Shown: in pieces, positions 1-10,082 of the stretch | Layout of the letters: every line of letters starts with the position of its first letter | Numbering within the stretch: the first letter of the stretch is position 1 | Translations under genes and position numbers: made by a program | NCBI GenBank assembly: GCA_025677815.1 | Contig: JAIXMP010000011.1 | Location: 1-64,000 of the forward strand | Length of the DNA stretch: 64,000 nucleotides | Source of the DNA: Phascolomyces articulosus | Taxonomy: Eukaryota; Mucoromycota; Mucoromycetes; Mucorales; Lichtheimiaceae | Reading direction: 5' to 3' | Notes under the pieces: generated by a model | The model's input: only the letters and a program-made list of their open reading frames with translations | Database searches by the model: none | What the model was told of the DNA's origin: nothing

Positions 1-1
1 T

Positions 2-957
2 GTCGTTATTGGTGCCGATTCGCGTACAACAACAGGTGCTTATATTGCTAATCGAGTAACTGATAAATTGACCAAAGTACACGATCGTATTTACTGCTGT
101 CGATCAGGATCTGCCGCTGATACCCAAGCAGTAGCAGATATTGTTCATTATTATTTGCAATTATACAGGTACCACCAACTTCTTCTTTTTTTTCAAATGA
201 CTACCACTACTTGCCAGTTGTCTTTATTGTGAATGACTCTAACAACGATGAAAATATATAGCGTTCAAGAGAATGAAATGCCTTCTGTGCGTACAGCTTC
301 GGCATTGTTCCAAGAGCTTTGTTATCAAAACAAGGATATGTTGACAGCGGGCATTATTGTTGCTGGCTGGGATGAAAAGAATGGTCCCTCTGTATATAAT
401 GTACCTTTGGGTGGTTCTTTGCATAAGCAACCTTTCGCTATTGGAGGTATATATTTACAGGATGACTGAATGAAAGATAAATTGAAGAGAGGATATTACA
501 TAACACACACATACATATATACTGATGTAACTCTCTTATTAAATTTGTAATTAGGTTCTGGATCGACATACATTTACGGTTACTGCGACGCAAAGTTCAA
601 AGAGAACATGACACAGGATGAATGTGTTGAATTTGTAAAGAACTGTAAGTTTAATCATAGAAAAAGGATCGCAAAAAACTGGGAAGGAAAAATAAGAGAT
701 TAATAATATATCGTCCTTTATAGCATTATCATTGGCAATGTCTCGGGATGGTTCATCTGGCGGTGTCATTCGTTTGGCAGTGATTACAAAGGATGGTGTT
801 GAACGAATGTTTGTTTCTGGTGACAAGTTACCAGGTAAGAACATGATATATATAGAGAAAAAGATACATGTTTGATAGTGAGCAATAATAAATTGGAAAT
901 CAACTCTCTAACTTTTGCTTTATTTTATATAAAATTTTAGTCTTCTGGGAAGGTTAA
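2..957 (+). CDS. PRE3: Proteasome subunit beta type-6 (beta-1, caspase-like), 5' partial
   Basis: Catalytic beta-1 subunit of the 20S proteasome core, which cleaves after acidic residues. The 5' end, with the propeptide and catalytic Thr1, lies outside the window. Exons read as 2-168, 262-446, 555-644, 724-834 and 941-957, all with GT-AG introns that keep phase. The translation enters at [13 protein letters not shown], the beta-1 segment that carries the Asp17 and Arg19 equivalents. Lys33 follows in T-D-K-L-T. Next come [20 protein letters not shown] and [11 protein letters not shown], which are hallmarks of PSMB6/Pre3 rather than other beta subunits. The last exon adds only V-F-W-E-G and a stop, the usual fungal ending. 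Identity is secure; only the tiny last exon is less certain. Confidence 0.95.
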
Positions 958-2191
958 AGAGGGAAAAAATTGATATCTTTTCTTTATTATATATGATGAT
1001 TACTCGAAATCCTACTTCCTACCATTTTTTTTCTCTCTTTCACATATTCTCTCACAATTGAACCTTTGGAAATGAACATACATATATAACATGTTGCTTT
1101 TTTTTTGAATTTGCATTATTTTTACCATGTCAACGGATGGGATCGATTCTTCTTTAAAATCAAAAAACAGTGATAGATGAAAAAAAAATTAGATTACAAT
1201 ACAAGAGGAAGAGTGGATTACATTATCATTACTGCGAAAATAAGGGGATTATATATATAACCGATCACATTTGATGAGAAACAAGGTGGGAGAGGAGGTA
1301 TGATACAATTTGACATATACATATAATTTATATACATATACTAAAATCTCCAGAATCGCATTACACAAAAAAAAAGTGGAAAATAAGATGTTGTGATATC
1401 TTGATTAAGCTTATTAGTTATGTAAGGCAAACATCCGCTTTTTATCCACATTGCTCAATCACTCATATCATCGAGATATGATGCATGACTTTTATACTGT
1501 GAAGCGAATGGTGGTAATAGTGTGACATTGGCAGAATCTTGTATTTAGAACAAATACATGGTATAATGGACAGAAATGGAATGGAATATATAGAATATAA
1601 TATAATACTAGATACTACAACTTTGGTGTCTAGCGTATGTATATAGCACATTTATTAAGACATCTTTTCGAATTTGCTAACCAGTCAGAGCTGTAAAATG
1701 CAACATGATCCATAAGTACTGCGAAGCAACAAGAACTTCTTTGTTTAGTACACTTTTGTAAAAAGATGCATATTTTGTCTTGTCTGGTGATATTTCTTTT
1801 TAAAATGTAACACCATGTGGAATTGTTGCAAACAAATGAATATTTATAACAGGCCTATAATATTCACAATCTCAGTAATAATGTGTATGACCGGATAAAG
1901 AAGTACATAGAGATGTAAAATAAAACGATCTGGATATTAATATATAAGATAGATTGGAATCTTGATATATAAGAGGAGTCAGGTTGTTTACAAAAGACGC
2001 AAACCGGAAGAAAGAATACACTGTTTTGGGTTGCGCGAATTCTTCTATTGGTTTTATTCTGCATCTTTTATATACTCACATCATAAACAAATGAACATTG
2101 AACTTGCAGATATGTTATTGTTCATAAGGGGAAGGAGTAGGAGCGAAAAAAAAAATATTATAAAAAGGGATAAGACAAATTTAAAGGTAAT
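958..2191. other. AT-rich intergenic region, no gene seen
   Basis: This stretch is strongly AT-rich with many A and T runs and TATATA tracts. Open frames inside it are short, low-complexity and unlike any family I know. It should hold the 3' UTR of the proteasome gene and possibly the promoter of the small secreted-peptide candidate that follows. Confidence 0.6.
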
Positions 2192-2239
2192 ATGTTCTCT
2201 GCTTCACTTTCTTCCTTCCTTTATTTAATATTCTTCATA

Positions 2240-2509
2240 ATGCTCAAAACCCCATTGGTTGCCTTGGTGATTTCATTGATTGTCGTGGTGATTTCTTATA
2301 ATCAACTTGTGTTTGCGGTCCCTGTCTCTTCCCAAAATGAACTTTTAAAACGAGGATCTGGCGGGGACATTGAAAAACGAGAATCATGTTGTGTACGGAT
2401 TTATATCCATCCATACTTTACAAATACACCAATGGCATTATACAACTTTCTTGTATATGATCCCATTTCTTCAAGAATTTATCCAATGGTTTGGATACTA
2501 ACTATTTAA
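2240..2509 (+). CDS. Candidate small secreted peptide precursor with Kex2-type sites
   Basis: No family recognised. From the ATG at 2240 the frame encodes 89 residues. Residues 1-26 look like a signal peptide: M-L-K, then a long V/I/L core, ending in V-F-A before A/V-P-V, which fits signal peptidase cleavage. Two dibasic sites follow, L-L-K-R and I-E-K-R, at about residues 37-38 and 46-47. They are spaced like Kex2 sites in fungal pro-peptides and leave G-S-G-G-D-I-E-K-R and then an E-S-C-C-containing tail. An in-frame upstream ATG at 2192 would add 16 hydrophobic residues. The last part (after about residue 60) is less convincing and could be intron read-through, so the true 3' end is uncertain. 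Either a genuine secreted peptide gene or a lucky short frame. Confidence 0.4.
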   Translation: MLKTPLVALVISLIVVVISYNQLVFAVPVSSQNELLKRGSGGDIEKRESCCVRIYIHPYFTNTPMALYNFLVYDPISSRIYPMVWILTI

Positions 2510-2976
2510 TACTATTATTCAACAATTTGATATTTATAGTGGAAATGGTTAAATGGCGATGACAAGGCCAATACAGGTTCAGAAGGAACGATGTAAAAAA
2601 ACATAACCCATAGAAAATATCAAGCAACCCATTGGTTTGATTCTTTTCCTTGATCAAAAAAAGATAAATTTGAACGAAGTAGCAACAAGAAGATATATTC
2701 ATCCTGTTATTTTTTACAGAATAAAGAATATCCTTCATCATAAATAAAAGATTTGAATGAAAAAAAAAGCTGTGTTTATTTTCAAAAGGTAGCATGCTGA
2801 GTTACATAGCTGTTATTTTTTTTCTGAAATAAAAAATATTAGATCCATCCTTACAATACTTCTTTAACAATTTTTTTTCTCCACTTCTTTTTTGCATTAA
2901 TTTCAAACAATTAACAAAGCCACCATACATATTCTACTCTTTCTTCTTTTTCTTTTGGTATATACATTATTCCATT
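2510..2976. other. Intergenic region upstream of the WD40 gene
   Basis: AT-rich sequence with T-rich stretches just before the ATG at 2977, as expected for a fungal promoter and 5' UTR. No further coding signal is visible. Confidence 0.55.
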
Positions 2977-5790
2977 ATGGGTTATAGATATTCTGCATTA
3001 TTATTAGGGGGTACTTCCAGTAGCACTCCCAAAACTCCAGCAAAACCAAAAGGAAAACCTGGTAGAAAAAAAAAGGTATTGTTATGGGTTCGTTTGTTGT
3101 AGTGTAACTGGTTTATTACAAGTTACTGTGATAGATATAAATGTGCACAAGTCCACGTATGTATGTGTGTCACATCCACAAGAATTATCCCTTATTTTAA
3201 TGTGCTTGTGTTTCTTATCCAACTAAATTACATTTACTGCAAAACCTTATTTTCTTTTTCCCAGGAACCAACGAATACTACTGACCACATGAAGAAAAAA
3301 AAGACGACTTTGACAACCCCAGCTGCTAATGAAATCATTGCTACTAATTCAACAAATACAACACCTGCAAAACGAGGACGAAAGCCAAAAAATGCTGCAG
3401 CAACAACAACAACACCTAAACCTAATACACCTATCATGCCTTTAATCAACTCAAACAACGCGACCATTCTTAAAAAACCTAATGATACTGCTATAATGAC
3501 AGCAGCACAAAAAAGAAAAATGATGGATCCAGTGGATAAAGATAAAAAACGAAAACTTAATCACGCGTCATCGTCTTCTACTAATGCCACTGTTACGGAC
3601 CCAGCAACAGATAGACCCAAGGTAAAGACATTTGCACGAAGACCAAAAGCAGATTCACAATCCAAGACCTCGAATACATCCAACTCAAATGTAAGAAGAC
3701 AACAATACGGCATTAGATTTTACACAATAATGGGAATTGAATATTCATGTTTATTTTATTTTTTACATTCATAGACTCCATCCTCTGGCATCAAACCTGG
3801 GGTCAAAGTCTTTAAAAAACGACCTGCTGTTGAACCACTACCTTTACTGAGTAAGTGAACGAAAACTTATACCTCTCTCTTCCAAGAACAACACTATCAA
3901 CAATGGCGAAGTTTTATTTATACTATCTATCTATTATCCATAGATCGTTCGTATACTCTGAGCCGAATATTGAAAGGGCATGCAGGTGATGAAGATTCAG
4001 ATGGAAGTGGTAACTTATGGGCATGTGAATATGAGCCGACAGCAAATTTGGTAGCCTTATGTGGTTCCAACAATATCTTATTCTTGAATGTGTCCTTGGG
4101 ACGCTTTGTTAAAAAGTATACACATATTGAACCCAATGAAGAGTTTTTATGTTTGGCGTGGACACGATTAACTGGACCCAAGGATTTACTGGATGAAAAT
4201 GCAGCAGAAGATGCTCAATGTAATATTTTAGCGGCTGCAGGTAAGAGTATATCTAGATCTAACTTTTTTTTATAAAACATCGAAAAAAAGGATATATTTT
4301 CCTCTCTTGCTTACGTATTTTTATCATTATACTATATTACAAGGTCAATTGGGATCTATCAAATTATTTAATACATTACAAAACGAATGTTTTCGATATC
4401 TTTTTGGTCACCATAAACAAGTGCGAAAACTTCAATTTTCAAAATCGAAGCCGCGATGGTTATTCAGTAATTTTTTTTTTCTTTGGGGTATTTAGAGAGA
4501 AGGGTTAGCCATTTCTTCAAAAACTGATATTCTATTCATATTCAAAAAAAAAAAAAAAAGGTTGCTCAGAGGACATGTCTGTACGATTATGGGATATTGG
4601 ACCACCCAATATTAATGATCAAGAAAACTCTTCCATGTAAGATATTTTTTTTAACGTAAATTCGTAACAAAATCATATTAAATAGTTTTATAATATATAT
4701 ATCATTAGGTGTTTAGCAAAGTTTTCGTTACCCTCTCAAGTCTCAGAACCCTCCGCATTCTGTATTACACCTGACTTGTCCAAGATGATGGTGGGTTGTG
4801 TACAAGGAGAAATGCTTCGCTTTGAAATGAAACCTGCCGAGATTAAAAAATTGGAAAAACAAGATAAATGTAATGATGATGGTAATGAACATATCAAAAA
4901 CTTTCGACCGAAAGAGATTTACCCTTCTGGTGATGAATGGCATGAAGGATATATAGATGATATCTATATTCTTGGTCAACATGAACAATCCAAAAATCCA
5001 AAATCAAAATCCCAGCCATTAGATGGTTTTATAGGTAATATATCAATCCCAGGTGAAAATGCAAAGAAGTAGGAGAGATAAATGATGGTTAACACACTCA
5101 ATCCCTTTTTTTTAATGCTACTAGTGTCACGTGGATCGGACGATTATGAAACATTGATATGGGATCCAAAAAAGAGTACTAAAACAGATGCAGAGATTGC
5201 CATGTCGTTGGAATGGCTCGATTCAAAAGATCATGCTGGTTTACGATTTAAAATAGTTGAAAAGCAAGGTAAAAAGAAACTGGGGGTGTGATGATGAGAA
5301 AGAAAGTTTTCTTCTCAGTTTTTGTCAGTGATACTATATGATCATAATCCCGAATAGAGATCTCATTTATATACATGCTCACTGATAATGTACATGTTAT
5401 AAAACCAGGTGACAAGGTGCTTTTAGCAGGTGATTATGAAGGTCAGATTCGTATTTTCAATATCGGCAATGATAGGAAAAGCCGAACAATGGATGACGGT
5501 ACTAAAGAATTATTTCCACCTACCAAGGTAAGCATCGATTTTTTTCATTTACGTGACATATAACAAGTCAAAAGAATTCACATGAAATTAAATATTTGAA
5601 TGGATGGATGATTTGCCATGTTTTATAAAATTAACCAATGATGAATTATTGTAAATACATATATTTATAAATATAGATCTTGTCTCATGCCAAGTCATCT
5701 GGTGTAATTCGTGACCTATGTATATCTGACGATGCTAAAACTATCATTGCTGTAAATTCAGCCAATGAAGTTTTCATTTGGAATTGCTGA
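2977..5790 (+). CDS. AT-hook and WD40-repeat protein, LRWD1/EED-like
   Basis: Predicted 599-residue chromatin-type WD40 protein. Exons: 2977-3075, 3265-3690, 3775-3850, 3944-4240, 4344-4466, 4561-4636, 4709-5034, 5125-5268, 5409-5527, 5677-5790; every junction keeps phase. Residues 1-195 are basic and disordered, with G-K-P-G-R-K-K-K near residue 30 and an AT-hook core R-G-R-K-P at 70-74. A WD40 propeller follows, with N-L-W-A-C-E-Y-E-P, N-E-E-F-L-C-L-A-W-T, I-L-A-A-A-G, S-E-D-M-S-V-R-L-W-D-I-G and a C-terminal N-E-V-F-I-W-N-C. The order and the A-W-T / A-A-G / L-W-D-I-G blocks resemble the WD half of animal LRWD1 (ORCA, an ORC-associated heterochromatin factor) and also EED of PRC2. No leucine-rich repeats precede it. 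WD40 is certain; the choice between LRWD1-like and EED-like is inference. The 3' splice site before 4561 is preceded by a run of A instead of pyrimidines. Confidence 0.8.
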
Positions 5791-6171
5791 ACACTTTTTT
5801 ACATTTGAAAATAAAACGTGTGACAGATGTGGAGGAGAAAGAAAAAAAAACGTAGTAGAATTGAAGTTTTTTTTAATATATGTACAAATGAATGTGTCAA
5901 TGTTTTTGTTAATGTGGGAGGGGTAATATTTTTTCCTTTCTTTCTAATAATGGATTACATAAGTATGTGTGTGTGGAAGGGAGGATGGATTGGGTGATAT
6001 AAAAAAAATAATGATAATAATAATAATAATGACGTGTAGATTGGTGATTGTTGTTATAATAAGTTGGGATCACAGAAAAGGTGATAAAAGATTTATAGGA
6101 AATATAGATTTTTTTTCGTTATTATGAAGGGAAAAAAATAAGGAAAGAATTTAAATAATGTTGGAATGGTA
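5791..6171. other. Intergenic region between convergent genes
   Basis: Holds the 3' ends of the WD40 gene (plus) and the kinase gene (minus). It contains a short ATA/ATG microsatellite near 6008-6033. No coding signal. Confidence 0.55.
5810..5815 (+). terminator. Probable polyadenylation signal AATAAA
   Basis: Canonical AATAAA 20 bases after the stop of the WD40 gene, in the expected place for 3' end formation. Confidence 0.5.
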
Positions 6172-8445
6172 TCATGATGCGGGTGAAAGAGTATTAGATC
6201 GAGATAAAGGAGTTACACTGGTATTAGGTTGCTTTCCTTTTAACATATTCTTCATTGCTCTTGCTGCAAACACGGTTAAGCCAAGACCCACCCAATCTTC
6301 ATCATGTAAATCACGTAAATCACCCACTGTCATAACATCTTGATCTTGTAATTTATTGATCCAAGCTTGTGCTTTATCTGCATTTCGATGTGTTGCTGAC
6401 GCTAAGTCTCGTACAAATGTTTCAACATCACAATCATCTGAATAATCAACTATATAAATAAAATCAATAATAAACAACAGGTACACACGGATTATTTCAT
6501 ATAGATATATAAAAGAATAGAAAAATTGCTTACCTGTGGGAGGTATAGATGGGGTTGATTCTTGAGTTCCACTAGCTTTTATTTCTTGTATTAAACGCGT
6601 CACCTCTTGATATCGTTCATCTGCTACACGTAATCGATTCTCATATTCTTCACATTCAGCTTCTTTTTCTTGTATTATTTCTTCTTCGTGCTGTAGCTCG
6701 TTTTTTGCCTCTTCTAATTCTTGGTTATAATTCTCACTTTCACGTCGCCATATAGAAGGATGTACATTATCTGCTTCTTTGTCTAAATCACGTAAAAGAC
6801 GAGCCATTTCTTTGGTGATATGTTGTTGATACTGTCTTGGTAAAATATTCTCTTCAATCTATTATATTATAAAAAAAAAAAGAACTCATTCCATGAATAT
6901 TTTTTATTTTAAGCAAAGGATAAATCAACTCTCTTATTTACCATTTCATGAACCACTTCAGCTGCTGTATCCGATTCCTAGAATAAATAAATATCATTTT
7001 TTAAAAATTCATTATTCAATTAAAAACAAAAACTAACATATAAAAAAAAGAATCGCTTACCACATTAAAATCAAACTTGACCGAACGCTTATCGACTCCT
7101 TTAAAGACTACTTGAAGTGTCAAATGAACATTATTATCATCTGTTGCTAATAACACCACTTCTGGTTCCACTGCAAAAAAAGTATGCTCCAAAATCTCTT
7201 GCGCCGACATGCGTTCGTCTTCAGGACCAAGACAGTTTTCAATGACAGCAAGGACTTCTTCATTTTGGACTTGACTCAACGATGCAGGTTTTGTACCCGC
7301 CATGACTTTTTTATAAATCTGAGCAGGGTTGGTACATTCACCATAAGGATATTCCCCTGTGGCCATTTCCAACAAACACATACCAAAGGCATAAATATCG
7401 ACCTTTTCACTGTATCCCATTTCTTCATACATTTCGGGTGCCATAAATTCGGGTGTACCAATGACTGTATATTTTTTCCCCATTTTCATTTCTGCGGTGC
7501 CCATATCACCAATCTTGACTTCACCATATGCACCATTGATAAAAATGTTGTCACACTTGATATCCCGATGAATGATAGGTGGGTTGTGTCCATGCAAATA
7601 GACTAATCCTTTGAGGATTTGACGCGACCAGCGCTTGACAATCTTGATGTTGGGTAGACTGAGTTTACGAATATATTCACGTAAGGTGCCAGAGGTCATT
7701 AATTCGGTGATAAACACAAATTCGTTCTCGGTATGCCATGCTTCATGAAATGCAATAATGTTGGGATGTCGCACTGATTTAAGAATTTGGATTTCGTGTT
7801 CAAGTTCTTTGACGTTATTTAATGACTATATATAAATATAAATGCATATGGATTTTAATATATATTTATATTTTCTTTTCTTTCGTTTAATAGATCGATT
7901 TTTTTTTGGTATCTCAAACGGATGGTTCAATATTTCAACATTCAAATTACCTGCATCGCGTTCCAAGCAACTTCGTATCCTTCTTGACGATCAATGGCTT
8001 TATAAACGACCTTGTAAGCACCTTTACCGAGTAATGTATTTAAACGTAAATAACGACCCGGTTCGGGCGATACTTCAACGACTGCTTCGGCATCATGCGA
8101 TTTGGACTGATCAATAATCTCGTTATTTGAACCGCCAATGGAACGTTTTGTTGGATGATTAATATACAATGAATTAATAGAATCTGATAATTCGGGCGAT
8201 GGATAAGATTCTGCTGAAGAAGCAGATGCTGCTCTTGCTCGATGAAGATGAAGACTATCAATGGGTGAACTAGTACTACTATTATTGGTATTCAAGCTAT
8301 TATTGGGATCATATGCATAATAATTTCGAGAAGACGACGATGACGATGGGAATCGGTCGTGATCTCCTCCTCCTTCTCTTACTGTGGGTACAAAGCTGAC
8401 GTGATGTTGTGAATGTTGCCGTTGTGGTGGTTGATGATCAGACAT
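6172..8445 (-). CDS. WNK-type serine/threonine protein kinase with C-terminal SAM-like domain
   Basis: Predicted 632 residues; exons in coding order 8445-7951, 7825-7061, 6977-6942, 6858-6534 and 6449-6172 (one exon is only 36 nt). The Ser/Asn-rich N-terminus is followed by a kinase domain from about residue 136. The glycine loop G-K-G-A-Y-K-V-V-Y (140-148) carries a lysine at 145, while the usual beta-3 lysine position in E-V-A-W-N is Asn162. This is the 'with no lysine' arrangement that defines WNK kinases. The catalytic loop is H-R-D-I-K-C-D-N (Asp253) and the metal motif D-M-G (Asp272). After the kinase comes a segment with H-L-T-L-Q-V-V-F-K-G, like the OSR1/PF2-type domain of WNKs. Then follow an acidic coiled coil (about 445-520) and a helical F-V-R-D-L...A-W-I-N-K-L...L-H-D-E-D-W segment that looks like a SAM domain. 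In animals and plants WNKs act in osmotic and ion signalling; the fungal role is unknown. Confidence 0.88.
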
Positions 8446-9766
8446 TGTTGGTATATTTTAATCCGGTTCAATGGAAAAAAAAGACTAAAGTCTCCGTGTG
8501 TGTGTGGTGCTTGAATTCAATGAGGTGCTGTAAAAAAAATCTTTGTCACTTGTCACCGAAAAATAAAGGTAATAAATAATCCGGGAAGCAAGTTGGATTG
8601 GTGTTTTTTATGAATAGAATATTAAATTGTCAAATGTTATATATAGTAAAAAGAGAAGGGTGGGTGTTTTATTTTTAAGAAAAAGAAGAAGAGCGCCTTT
8701 TTTTTTGTCTCGTATCCAGAAGAGCTTTTTTTTTTCACTCACTCACTCGTTTAATCACTCGTGGTTCGTCCGTTTCTGAAAAAGCAATAACTTGGTATCA
8801 AGTTTTTTTTTTCTGTTGAGCGCGTGAGTACAGAAAAAAAGACCCGCTCAACGCAAATTACGCCCATCTCTTTTATTTAAAGCAAAGAGGATGGATGAAA
8901 GGTTGATAATGATTGCTCTTCAATACTTTGAATTATTTTTACTTATTCTCATTTACAAACATTTCATTATACTATGATCACAATCTTAGACAGAACAGGA
9001 TCCCAATTCAAAAGGTTTTTCTTTCCTCTTATTTCGTTGAATATAATAAAAAGATAGGTGAAATTACATCATAGCAACCATATATGTAAAATCTTGTACC
9101 ACATCATCAACCTAAAATGGATTATGGATTAGAAATATTTATCTAAGCTGGAAGAACAATAATGAATCAGGTTTTTTTTTACTACTATCACTAATAATGA
9201 TGACTATTAGTAACATCATCTGGTATTTTTTGATTCATTGGTAAGCCTACAAATTAAATTGTTTATATGTATATAGGATTCGTAGAATAAACAGTATCTA
9301 CTTAATGATAAGGAGTCACCACCATAATGTCCGGTGATATTTTAAAAAAGGAAGCTGCGAGAAGCTTTTTTTTTTGTTACCCAGCCATTATAAAAAGAAA
9401 GAGAGAGAAAATGAAATGGATCATCAATGCCCTGTAAAGCAAGATGATTTGGTAATGTAATGTCTGTGCGCAGCAGCCTTGGTAGTAATAAATAGCTTTG
9501 TATATTATCATGTCTTCTAGATAAATAATAATAAGCTATTTTACATTCAATTTCTTATTAATACACTATTCTGTTGGAAGAAACGCCAAGACAAAATTTC
9601 AAAACTTACGAATAACAAATAATTTCTGTTTGGGTCCAATGACAAGTTACGTTTCAAAAAAATATTATGCAAGGTCATAATTAAGAAACCTGCTGTTCTA
9701 TTACGGTATATATACTAAAATTTACTACAGGTTTAATATGACTAGGAGCTTGAAATACGTACTAAG
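8446..9766. other. Promoter region of the kinase gene and AT-rich DNA up to the inverted repeat
   Basis: The first 400 bases upstream of the kinase start (minus strand) contain A/T homopolymer runs and should hold its promoter. The rest is AT-rich without a credible open frame. No target-site-like duplication is visible where the left arm of the inverted repeat begins at 9767. Confidence 0.5.
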
Positions 9767-10055
9767 AAAAATTAGGTATATCATTTACACTAAAAAAAAA
9801 AAGATTGCTATCTTATTATACACTTTTTGTAAATCAAAGTACATATACAACAAAGCTAACAACAATAACATTGTGTAATATGATTATTACTGTTGAAACC
9901 TTTGGCTTTCCCAAAGGTCAAGAAATATTATTAGTACTTTTGCAACACCATGTCTTACATTATAGAATGATTTGTTGCAAATTGAAATAAAAAGTTAAAT
10001 ACTAGATACTTCACTAGCCCAAAATATATTTGAATTTTTGCACTGAAAAACATGC

Positions 10056-10082
10056 TATATATATATATATATATATATATAT
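10056..10082. repeat. TA dinucleotide microsatellite (left arm copy)
   Basis: 27 bases of pure alternating T and A. The matching tract in the right arm (19109-19139) is 31 bases, one of the few differences between the arms. Confidence 0.9.

Noticed and set aside
9805..9990. Short open frames duplicated in both arms (9805-9990, 11121-11474, 12272-12493 and mirrors) as genes
   Set aside because: Their presence in both arms follows from the inverted repeat, not from selection; composition is AT-driven and no domain is recognisable.
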